Below are positions 56,878 through 64,000 of a stretch of DNA of 64,000 nt, in pieces (position 1 is the stretch's first letter; each line of letters starts with the position of its first letter). Source of the stretch: DASRFA01 sp035651755 (lineage in GTDB: Bacteria; Desulfobacterota; Binatia; UBA12015); assembly GCA_035651755.1 (NCBI GenBank), contig DASRFA010000011.1:82561-146560 (forward strand), written 5' to 3'. Below the pieces are notes generated by a model. The model had not been told where the DNA came from, made no database searches, and saw nothing but the letters and a program-made list of their open reading frames with translations. A program made the translations under genes and the position numbers.

Positions 56878-57747
56878 TCACCGCAACGCGCTCGCCGTTC
56901 CGACGAGCGTCTTCACCCCGTCCGGCTTCTCGCACCACACGTCGCACACGACGCGCGTGTGATCGCCCTCTGGCAGCTCGTCGCGCACCTTCCCCCGCAC
57001 CGCGAGCGCGTCTCCGCCCCACACGACGTTCACGAGGCTCACGTCGAGCTTGCCGCCGCAGAGCCAGCCCAGGCCGAAGCTCCGCGTCATGAGCTCCGAC
57101 GCGAAGCATATCGACATCATCCCCTGCACGACGATGTCGGGGAACCCGAGCGCGCGCGCGAGCTCGCGGTCGTTGTGGTAGTTCCTCTGCGGGCCGGAGA
57201 ACGCGTCGCACATCTCCTGCGTGATCTGCTTCGCGAGCGGCTCGAGGTCCGGCCCCGCGCCCTCGCCGACCGCGAACTTCCGGTCGCCGCGCTTCTCGCG
57301 CTCGCGGTCGACGGCGTAGCCGCTGCGATCGTCGGTGACGAGAAAGCTCTGGTGGGTGCGGCTCCGCTGGAGCCAGCGGCCGCTCGTGGCGTCGGCGATG
57401 ACGACCTCGTTCACGACGTAGTCGCGATTGCGCTTGCGGTAGCGCTCGACGACGGTCGCCCGCGTCCGGACGCGATCGCCGACCCGCATCGGGTGGAAGA
57501 TCTCCCACTCCTGGCGCGCGTGCAGGTTGCCGAAGAGGTTCGGGAGGTACCAGCCGAGATCGGAGTAGACCTCGGAGTGGTAGAGCAGGGCAGGCGCCGT
57601 GCGGGCCCCGCTCGCGGGCTCGCTCCACGGCGCGACGTCGCCGGTCCCGGCGCCGAAGCGCGCGATCGCGGACTCGCTCACCTCGTAGTCGTGGCCGCCC
57701 ATGTCGCGCCCGACGTAGACGCCGTTCGGATCGTGGAAGGTCGCCAT
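56878..57747 (-). CDS. MaoC-like/FAS1-type dehydratase domain protein
   Basis: A 289-residue double-hotdog protein. The N-half (residues 1-150) has PALLYHSEVYSDLGWYLP and the beta strands EWEIFHPMRVGDRVRTRATV; the C-half has PQRNYHNDRELARALGFPDIVVQGMM, where the HND...GFP...QG pattern is the MaoC-type active-site segment (Asp and His). Such proteins hydrate or dehydrate 3-hydroxyacyl-CoA. ATG at 57747 has GGAGGAGA upstream. Divergent from the membrane gene at 57876. Confidence 0.83.
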   Translation of the reverse strand: MATFHDPNGVYVGRDMGGHDYEVSESAIARFGAGTGDVAPWSEPASGARTAPALLYHSEVYSDLGWYLPNLFGNLHARQEWEIFHPMRVGDRVRTRATVVERYRKRNRDYVVNEVVIADATSGRWLQRSRTHQSFLVTDDRSGYAVDREREKRGDRKFAVGEGAGPDLEPLAKQITQEMCDAFSGPQRNYHNDRELARALGFPDIVVQGMMSICFASELMTRSFGLGWLCGGKLDVSLVNVVWGGDALAVRGKVRDELPEGDHTRVVCDVWCEKPDGVKTLVGTASALR

Positions 57748-57875
57748 GCCGTCTCCTCCGTCGCGCGAGCGAAGCACGTCTCGCGGCCGTGCGGCAAGCG
57801 ACTCATCCGCCGCCTGGTCCACTCGTGCGCCGAGTCGAATTGACGCGGCGTCGACCCCCGCAGTAGAGCGCCGTC

Positions 57876-59417
57876 GTGCAGCCCGCATCGCGGGGTGGAC
57901 CCTTCTCGGGTCGAGAGGATCCGGCGCCGGGGTCCGAGTGGGAGCACCCCGCGACGGTCCCACCGCGCTTCCTCGCGATCTTCCTCCTCTTCTTCGTCCT
58001 CTCCTTCGCGATCCGTGCGCCGGCGGTCGTCAATCCATGGTGGCATCAGGACGACCACCTCGTCCGGGTCCAGGACCTGTCGACCGCCGACGGCCTCGCC
58101 TACTACCTCCGCATGGGACGGCCGGGATCGCTCGTCTACCATGCGGCCGTAAAGCCGGCTTACGAGGACGAGCGCTGGGCGTTCGCGGCGCGGGTCTTCG
58201 CCATCGCCCTCCTGGCCGCGGTCGGCGCTGCGGTCGCGACGTCGTTCATGGCGCGCGGTGCGCCGCGCTGGGGAGCGATGTCGGCGGGACTCTACGCCGT
58301 GACCTGGCCGTTCGCGAGCGAGGCGACCGTGTGGCTGGACGGCACAGTGGTCGTCCTGGCATGCGCGCTTTCGATCGGCGGCGTCATCGCGGTGCTTTCG
58401 TCGAGGAGGACGCTCGTCGCGCTCGGCGTCGCCGCCATCGTCGCCGCGGTGCTGACTCATCCTGCCGGCGCGACGGGCGGCGCCGCTCTCGCCGCGGCAC
58501 TCGCGGCTGCAGGCATGGTCATCGACGGTCCGCGAGTGCGGCGCGCCTGGACGCGAGCGGCGCTCATCGCCGCGGCGTACGCAAGCGGGCTCGGTACGGC
58601 GTACGCGCTGACGCGTCTCTGGGGCGACCCGTCCACTCTCGGCAACCGCGGGAAGCTCACGCCGGGCCTCGGAAACTCGCTGTGGTATCTCGGAAGGCTC
58701 GAGGGCGTCGTGCTGTTCCTCTACGACTGCGTGCCGAGAGCAGTCGTCTGGACTCTCGTGATCCTTCCGGCGATCGCGCTCTTCGTCGTGCCGGGCCTCG
58801 GGCGAGGACGCCGTCATCTTCGTCGGACGGGCGGCGCGCTCTCATTGCTGGTCCTCGCAAGCGCGCTCTCGTTCCTGCCGAGCCTCGTGACCGCCGAGCG
58901 CTGGCCGTCCCCGAGGGTCGCGTTCGCCGGGACGATCGGCGTCGCCGGCTGGCTGGCGACGGCGCAGATCGTCGGCCGCGACACCGGCATCCTTCGCATG
59001 GTTTCGAAGGGCCTCCTGGCAGCGTACCTCGCGTCGGCCGCGTGGATGGCGTGGCAGGACGCGTCGGATTACGTGCGGCTCTACCGCCGCGACTCCGAGA
59101 CGCTCGCCCGCATCGAGCTCGCGGCTCGCGCGAGCGGGACGCAAGACGTCTACGTGGCTCGCCGTCCGCCGTTCTTCTCGTGGAACCCCTATCGCCTGCG
59201 GTTCGATCTCGGGCGGCTCGACCATCAGCGGAGCGAGTTCCTCGTCGACTGGCAGACGAAGTGGCTGCTCGAGGCGACGTCGCGGCTTCGGATCGGGCGC
59301 GACGGGCGCGCGGGGCGGGCATGCCTCGACTTCGAGGCTCGGCGGCAGCCGACCGCGGGCTTCGACGTCGTCCCACTTCCAGACGGCATGGGGGTGTGCG
59401 TGATTCCCGCGCGCTGA
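57876..59417 (+). CDS. Polytopic membrane glycosyltransferase-like protein
   Basis: A 513-residue membrane protein with about ten helices and a C-terminal soluble region of about 110 residues. An acidic pair (WWHQDDHLVRV) occupies the first loop, as in GtrII or GT39-type enzymes. The loop between helices one and two is short and no lipid-linked sugar motif can be named. Start GTG at 57876 gives a hydrophilic leader of about 30 residues. It is the first of two adjacent genes of the same general class. Confidence 0.68.
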   Translation: MQPASRGGPFSGREDPAPGSEWEHPATVPPRFLAIFLLFFVLSFAIRAPAVVNPWWHQDDHLVRVQDLSTADGLAYYLRMGRPGSLVYHAAVKPAYEDERWAFAARVFAIALLAAVGAAVATSFMARGAPRWGAMSAGLYAVTWPFASEATVWLDGTVVVLACALSIGGVIAVLSSRRTLVALGVAAIVAAVLTHPAGATGGAALAAALAAAGMVIDGPRVRRAWTRAALIAAAYASGLGTAYALTRLWGDPSTLGNRGKLTPGLGNSLWYLGRLEGVVLFLYDCVPRAVVWTLVILPAIALFVVPGLGRGRRHLRRTGGALSLLVLASALSFLPSLVTAERWPSPRVAFAGTIGVAGWLATAQIVGRDTGILRMVSKGLLAAYLASAAWMAWQDASDYVRLYRRDSETLARIELAARASGTQDVYVARRPPFFSWNPYRLRFDLGRLDHQRSEFLVDWQTKWLLEATSRLRIGRDGRAGRACLDFEARRQPTAGFDVVPLPDGMGVCVIPAR

Positions 59418-59463
59418 GCGCGCGTGCGCCGGTGGGCGCGACCGGATAAGCGATCGCTCCGAG

Positions 59464-61050
59464 GTGCGCATCAAAGCCGCCGTCACCGGACTCTTCGTCG
59501 CGCTCGCGCTCGGTGCGGCGCTACGCTGGACGTCGCCCGAGCGGGCAGCCGATCTCCGGCCGCGACCCGATGCGCTCGAGTACGAGGAGGCCGCGCTCCG
59601 CCTCGCTTCCGGCGACGGCTACGTGCTGCGGATCGGCAACCTCGACCTGCCGCCGCGCTACCCGCCCGGGTTCTCGGCGCTTCTCGCGCCGGTGGTCGGC
59701 GCGTTCCCCGACCGGCCGGGCATCGGCGTCGTCGTGGTTCTCGCGAGCGCGCTCGTCGCGATCGCCGCAGCATGGCAGCTCGGATTCCATGCGGGCGGCA
59801 GAGCGAGCGCGGTTGCCGCCGCGCTTCTCCTCGCCGTCTCGCCGGCGCACGTGCGCTGGTCGAAGGCCGTCTTGAGCGATGTCCCCGGATCGGCTGCCGT
59901 CGCCTGGCTCGCGGTCTGGACGATCGCGCTGCTGCGCGGTCCGGCGGGCGTGCGCGCCTGGCTCGCGCTCGGAGCGGTATCGGGGCTCGCGGCGGCGGTC
60001 CGACCGAGCGCGCTCGATCTCGCGCCCGTGACGGCTCTCCTCCTCCTCGCGGATCCGCGCCTCGCGGCGCGAGCGCGTGTCGCGCGGGTCGTCGCGGTCG
60101 CCGTGGGCATCGCCCTCGGTTTGGCGCCCTCTCTCGCGCTCAACTCGGTTCGCTTCGGCTCGCCGTTCGCGAGCGGCTACGGCTACTGGGCGCCGGACGC
60201 GTACTTCGGCACCTCCTACCTTTTCGGGGCCGTCAACGGCGGCGAGACCGCGAACGTCCCCTTCTACGCGGCGCAGCTCGCGGGGCTCGGCCGCCTCTAC
60301 TCGCTGCCGGTCGCGATCATGATTGCCGGCGGTGCATGGATCCTCGCGCGCGCCGGCGGCGACGGTCGCCGCCTCCTGCTGCTCGCGCTCGGATCGGTCA
60401 CCGTGATGCTCGCGCGCCAGCTTCCGTTCTTCTGGCAGAGCGAGCGCTACGCGCTCTCGGTCGTGCCGCTCGTCTGCGCCGTGGCATCCGCGCCGTTCGG
60501 CTCGCATGCCTCCAGGCGTGTCCGTGCGGCGGGCGCCGTGCTGGCGCTCCTCGCCGCGCTCGCGGCCGTTCGCGGCTGGCGCGACCTGGCGCCGCCCGAC
60601 AACGAGCTCTTCGACGCACGCGCGCTCGCCGCGATCGACCGGGTCGCCGAGCCGAACGCCGCGGTCGTCGCGCGCACGAGCCCGCTCCTCTTCCAGAGAA
60701 TCCTGCGCAGCCATGGGAGCGACCGCGTCTGGGTCCCGCTCGGGATCGACGAGCACCGCTTCAAGATGCGGCGGCTCGGCCGCGCGCCGCTCGCCATGCG
60801 ACCGGCCGAGGAGGCCGCGTGGCTGCGCGACTCGATCGAGCCCCCCGTCACGCGCCCGCGTGTGGCGGGGGTCGTCGAGCGCCTTCTCGCGGAGGGCCGT
60901 CCCGTCTACTTCTCGACCCAGCTCCTGGGCGAGGTGGAGAACTTCCGCTGGGTGCGGCCGATCCTCGAGGAACGCTATCTCCTCGAGCCGGTGGCCCGCT
61001 TCGGGACGGTCGAGGTCTTCCGGCTACGCAAGCGCTTCGCCGTTCAGTAA
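59464..61050 (+). CDS. GT39-like polytopic membrane glycosyltransferase
   Basis: A 528-residue membrane protein with about ten helices. It shows RPRPDALEYEEAALRLASGD in the first loop, which places an acidic site where GT39 enzymes have it, and later a soluble C-terminal part with WVPLGIDEHRFKMRRLG. The arrangement matches polyprenyl-phosphate-sugar transferases that modify glycans on the periplasmic side. GTG at 59464. It follows the previous membrane gene by 46 bases and probably shares its transcript. Confidence 0.75.
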   Translation: MRIKAAVTGLFVALALGAALRWTSPERAADLRPRPDALEYEEAALRLASGDGYVLRIGNLDLPPRYPPGFSALLAPVVGAFPDRPGIGVVVVLASALVAIAAAWQLGFHAGGRASAVAAALLLAVSPAHVRWSKAVLSDVPGSAAVAWLAVWTIALLRGPAGVRAWLALGAVSGLAAAVRPSALDLAPVTALLLLADPRLAARARVARVVAVAVGIALGLAPSLALNSVRFGSPFASGYGYWAPDAYFGTSYLFGAVNGGETANVPFYAAQLAGLGRLYSLPVAIMIAGGAWILARAGGDGRRLLLLALGSVTVMLARQLPFFWQSERYALSVVPLVCAVASAPFGSHASRRVRAAGAVLALLAALAAVRGWRDLAPPDNELFDARALAAIDRVAEPNAAVVARTSPLLFQRILRSHGSDRVWVPLGIDEHRFKMRRLGRAPLAMRPAEEAAWLRDSIEPPVTRPRVAGVVERLLAEGRPVYFSTQLLGEVENFRWVRPILEERYLLEPVARFGTVEVFRLRKRFAVQ

Positions 61051-61120
61051 GGTGAGCGGGCGAGCCGCGGGCGCGCTGGCCGCGGCAGGGATTCAACCCA
61101 GAGACGAGGAGCGAGAACCG

Positions 61121-61957
61121 ATGAGCACCGCCAAGGTCGGCGACATCGAGATGTACTACGAGGAGCACGGCAGCGGCGACCCGCTCCTGCTCGTGATGGG
61201 CCTCGCCGCCGACTCGACGGCGTGGATGTTCCAGATCCCGGACTTCGCGAAGCGCTATCGCACGATCGCGTTCGACAACCGCGGCGTCGGCCGGAGCTCG
61301 AAGCCGGCGGGACCGTACTCGATCCACCAGATGGCGGATGATGCGGTCGGCCTCCTCGACGCGCTCGACGTGAAGCGGGCGCACGTCGTCGGCGTCTCGA
61401 TGGGCGGCATGATCTCCCAGGAGATTGCGCTCCGGCACCCGGAGCGCGTCCGCTCCCTCGTGCTCGGCTGCACGTATCCCGAGCCCGACGCCGAGACCGA
61501 GGAGCGGAGGAGCTTCATGGTCGGGCAGTTCGGCGGCACGGTCGCCGAGTCGGGCGAGATAAGCATCGACGTCTCGACGCTCAATCCGATGCTCTTCCTC
61601 CAGCAGATGCTGCCGACCGTCTTCAACCAATCCTTCATCGAGAAGGAGCTGCCGAAGCTGATCCAGGTCTTCAGCGGCGCGCTCCAGTACGGCTTCAGCA
61701 TGGAGGCGATCCTCGGCCAGGTCGCCGCCGTCATGAGCCACCGCACGACCGACCGCCTGCACCAGATCAAGGCGCCGACGCTCGTCATCACCGGCGACGC
61801 CGATCGCCTGGTCGCGCCCGCGAACTCCGACATCCTCGCGCGCGAGATCCCGGGCGCGAAGCTCGTCAAGATCCCGGGCGGCAGCCACGGCTTCAACTTC
61901 GAGACGCCCGACGTCTTCAACCGCGAGGTGCTGCAATTCCTCGAGACAGTCGCCTGA
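61121..61957 (+). CDS. Alpha/beta hydrolase
   Basis: A 278-residue hydrolase. The pattern is clear: LLVMGLAADSTAW oxyanion strand, AFDNRGVGRSS, the nucleophile motif VVGVSMGGMISQEIA (Ser in GVSMGG), Asp in ITGDADRLVAP and His in GGSHGFNFE. It resembles esterases or 3-oxoadipate enol-lactonase-like hydrolases; substrate not determined. ATG at 61121 with AGGAG in the leader. It is convergent with the YjbQ-family gene. Confidence 0.9.
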   Translation: MSTAKVGDIEMYYEEHGSGDPLLLVMGLAADSTAWMFQIPDFAKRYRTIAFDNRGVGRSSKPAGPYSIHQMADDAVGLLDALDVKRAHVVGVSMGGMISQEIALRHPERVRSLVLGCTYPEPDAETEERRSFMVGQFGGTVAESGEISIDVSTLNPMLFLQQMLPTVFNQSFIEKELPKLIQVFSGALQYGFSMEAILGQVAAVMSHRTTDRLHQIKAPTLVITGDADRLVAPANSDILAREIPGAKLVKIPGGSHGFNFETPDVFNREVLQFLETVA

Positions 61958-61966
61958 AGCTCCGAG

Positions 61967-62377
61967 TCAAGCCGGGTCTGCGAGCAGCGTGACGTCGACC
62001 TCGCGGTCCCGTCGCGGGCCGTCGAACTCGCAGAAGAAGATTCCTTGCCAGCGCGAGAGGCCGAGATCCCCGTCCACGACGGGGATCGTCTCCGACGGGC
62101 CGACGATGCCGGCCTTCAGGTGAGCGTCGCCGTTCCCGTCCTGCTCGTCGTGGCGCCAGACGCCCTTGGGCACGAGCTGCGCGAGGAGCGCGACGACGTC
62201 GAGCGGCACGCTCGCGTCCCAGTTCTCCTGGATCATGATCGCCGCGGTGGCGCCGCGCGCGTAGACCGCGCAGAGGCCGTTCGCGATGCCGCTCTCGCGG
62301 ACGACGCACCGGACGTCGTCCGTGATGTCGATCAGCTCCTCGCGCGACCGGCTCGCGAGACGGATCCTCATGCGCAC
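61967..62377 (-). CDS. YjbQ/UPF0047 family protein
   Basis: A 136-residue protein of the YjbQ family, sometimes called secondary thiamine-phosphate synthase. It shows GLCAVYARGATAAIMIQENW, then NGDAHLKAGIVGPSETIPVV and RWQGIFFCEFDGPRRDREV, the family order. In the first motif the usual HTT-type His is replaced by Gly (ARGAT), which occurs in another clade of the family. The biological role of the family is still debated. GTG at 62377 is chosen for its AGGA ribosome site; ATG at 62371 is possible. Confidence 0.87.
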   Translation of the reverse strand: MRMRIRLASRSREELIDITDDVRCVVRESGIANGLCAVYARGATAAIMIQENWDASVPLDVVALLAQLVPKGVWRHDEQDGNGDAHLKAGIVGPSETIPVVDGDLGLSRWQGIFFCEFDGPRRDREVDVTLLADPA

Positions 62378-62512
62378 GGTGACATCCTACCCGGAATTTC
62401 CGGGATCGCTCGCAGTCGATTCGCTCCACCCGGCTTGCCTCCGAAGGCGGCAACCCGGTAGCTGGGCGACGGGGCAAGCGCCGATGCCCATCGGCGGAAG
62501 GAGATTCGAGCG

Positions 62513-62845
62513 ATGCGAGCCATCGTGAAGGGCATGACTGCGGTCGCGGTCGTCGTCGCGTGCGAATCCGCCGTCTACGCCGCGAGCGACGCGGTCAGGT
62601 GCGACAGCGTGAAAGCGCTGGCAGCCGGGACGCTCTTCAAGAGCATCATGCTGTGCAACCACAGGGCGTTCGCCGACAACACGTTCGACGTCGGGGTCTG
62701 CCGCACCAACGCATACGAGAAGTGCGTGGCGAAGTTCCAGAGGGCCGACCTGATCTACGGCGCCGGATGCGTCTTCACGGGGAACGGTCCGACCGTGTGT
62801 CAGGAGACGCTGAACTCGGCGAACACCATCTGGGACGACGTCTAG
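62513..62845 (+). CDS. Small secreted cysteine-containing protein, unknown function
   Basis: A 110-residue protein with a signal peptide (about residues 1-24, ending near VYAAS). The mature part has six cysteines (RCDSV, LCNHR, VCRTN, KCVAK, GCVFT, VCQET), which suggests three disulfides outside the cytoplasm. No motif is recognised. ATG at 62513 with GGAAGGAG upstream. Divergent from the YjbQ-family gene and convergent with the CoA-transferase. Confidence 0.7.
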   Translation: MRAIVKGMTAVAVVVACESAVYAASDAVRCDSVKALAAGTLFKSIMLCNHRAFADNTFDVGVCRTNAYEKCVAKFQRADLIYGAGCVFTGNGPTVCQETLNSANTIWDDV

Positions 62846-62882
62846 GCCGAGCATTCCGACGCGAGGCCCGCGCGCCGGGACC

Positions 62883-64000
62883 TCACACCGCGCCGGCGGC
62901 GACGAGATCGTCGATCTCCCGGTCTTCGAGCCCGAGGAGCCGGCCGAGCACCTCGCGATTGTGCTCCCCGAGACGCGGCGGCGGGGCGAGCGGCGCCGCG
63001 TCCGCCCGCTCGCTGCCGGCTCCGGGCTCGCGGAGCTGGATCGGGCTTCCGAGGACGCGCACCTCGCCCCAGCCCTCGTAGCTGGTTCGGCGAATCAGGC
63101 CCTGCTCGACGTTGTACGGGTCGTCGACCGCCTCGCCGAGCGTCCGGACCGGCGCGCACGGGACGCCGCCCGCGGACAGCCGTGCGATGACGTCGTCGCG
63201 CGAGCCGTGGCGGGTCCATGCCCCGACCCGTTCGTCGATGCGATCGCGCTGCCCGGCGCGCTGGCGCCCGGTCTGGAGGCCCTCGTCGGCGAGGAGCTCG
63301 GCCTCGCCCGTCACCTCGCAGAACGATCGCCAGTGCGCGTCGGTGACGCACATGATCGCGACCCAGCCGTCGGTCGTCGGGTAGATGCCGTAGGGGCTCG
63401 ACCCGGGCACCGAGTGGCGATTGCCCGTCCGCCCGACGTCGACGCCGGTCTCGAGATACGGCGACGAGTACGCCATCAGCGCGGGGAAGGTCGCGTCCAG
63501 CATCGCGACCTCGACCGGCCGGCCGCGCCCGGTGCGGTCGCGCTCGCGGAGCGCGAGCAGGATCGCGCCGAACAGGTGGACCGAGCCCAGCATGTCGCAG
63601 AGGGTCGCGCCCGCCTTGACGGGCGGCTGGTCGGGGAAGCCGGTGATCGACATGTGGCCCGAGATCGCCTGGACGGTGAAGTCCATCGCGCCGAAGCTCT
63701 CGTACGCGCTGCCGGCGCGATAGCCGCGCCCCGAAGCGAGCACGATGCGCGGGTTCGCGCGCGCGAGGTCTTCCCACGCGAGGCCCAGGTCCCGCAGGAC
63801 GCTCGCGTCGCGGAAGTTCTCGAGCACGACGTCGGCGTGCGCGACGAGCCGGAGAAAGAGGTCGCGGCCGCGCGGGTGCTTCAGGTTCAAGGTCACGCCC
63901 TTCTTGCCGGCGTTCAGCATGAGGAAGGAGTAGCTCGCGCCGCCCGGCGAGATCGCGGCACGGCGGACGATCTCTCCGCCCGGCGGCTCGACCTTGATCA
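62883..64000 (-). CDS. CaiB/BaiF family CoA-transferase (5' end beyond window)
   Basis: A family III CoA-transferase with its N-terminus cut off by the right edge. The present 372 residues begin IKVEPPGGEIVRR and continue through GGASYSFLMLNAGKKGVTLN, LKHPRGRDLF, VVLENFRDASVLRDLG and the active-site region VEVAMLDATFPALM, in which the Asp is the likely catalytic residue, to GIYPTTDGWVAIMC. It moves CoA between carboxylic acids, here of unknown identity. It fits the acyl-CoA-handling theme of the region. Confidence 0.9.
   Translation of the reverse strand, partial: IKVEPPGGEIVRRAAISPGGASYSFLMLNAGKKGVTLNLKHPRGRDLFLRLVAHADVVLENFRDASVLRDLGLAWEDLARANPRIVLASGRGYRAGSAYESFGAMDFTVQAISGHMSITGFPDQPPVKAGATLCDMLGSVHLFGAILLALRERDRTGRGRPVEVAMLDATFPALMAYSSPYLETGVDVGRTGNRHSVPGSSPYGIYPTTDGWVAIMCVTDAHWRSFCEVTGEAELLADEGLQTGRQRAGQRDRIDERVGAWTRHGSRDDVIARLSAGGVPCAPVRTLGEAVDDPYNVEQGLIRRTSYEGWGEVRVLGSPIQLREPGAGSERADAAPLAPPPRLGEHNREVLGRLLGLEDREIDDLVAAGAV

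Overview
This 64 kb window comes from a very GC-rich (roughly 70% or more by eye) Gram-negative chromosome. A TonB-dependent receptor, lipoprotein signal peptides, an RTX-type secreted protein and TonB-independent carbohydrate genes imply an outer membrane. The abundance of CoA-thioester enzymes (thiolase-like, DUF35/OB-fold, crotonase, MaoC-like, CaiB/BaiF), solo receivers and glycosyltransferase-like membrane proteins fits an uncultured deltaproteobacterium-like soil or sediment lineage such as Candidatus Binatia. That placement is inference; the window holds no rRNA, tRNA, CRISPR array, insertion sequence or phage gene that I can recognise.

Layout. 0-3.6 kb: the end of a chemoreceptor gene, then cheY-cheB-cheR-cheX in one direction. 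3.5-6.7 kb: a GT39-like membrane enzyme, a small membrane protein, a receiver-less CheB and a solo receiver. 6.7-14.2 kb: a large membrane protein translated together with a TonB receptor, and a divergent hybrid sensor kinase. 14.5-23.5 kb: a carbohydrate cassette with two glycosyltransferases (one fused to an amidohydrolase), a UDP-galactopyranose mutase-like flavoprotein, a fused GH1/RmlD-like protein and a GH2 enzyme. 23.5-26.4 kb: solo receivers, a hemerythrin with a basic tail, a frameshifted gene remnant and a dodecin. 26.4-37.8 kb: metabolic and stress genes, including a membrane spermidine-synthase-like protein, an N-acyl-D-amino-acid deacylase-like amidohydrolase, MAPEG, a diiron protein with a MerR regulator, Coq4-like, hydrolase, EamA, glutathione peroxidase and an ion channel.

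37.8-41.9 kb is the most interesting unit: a TetR regulator, an evident operator, two DUF35/OB-fold proteins and two thiolase-fold proteins, packed with ATGA overlaps. Both thiolase-fold proteins lack the nucleophilic cysteine at its usual place, so the operon probably encodes a carbon-carbon lyase (compare the Ltp2-ChsH2 aldolases of steroid side-chain breakdown) or an undescribed relative. 41.9-42.8 kb: a small basic protein overlapping a nucleotidyltransferase-like gene, possibly a toxin-antitoxin-like pair. 42.9-47.2 kb: crotonase, secreted peptidase and esterase lipoproteins, a methyltransferase. 47.3-56.8 kb: large secreted proteins of unknown role with a GDSL-like protein and a membrane protein, in slightly lower-GC DNA. 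56.9-64 kb: a MaoC-like dehydratase, two GT39/GtrII-like membrane proteins, an alpha/beta hydrolase, a YjbQ-family protein, a small cysteine-containing secreted protein and a truncated CoA-transferase running off the right edge.

Coordinates were worked out by hand; where several start codons are possible the choice and reason are given.
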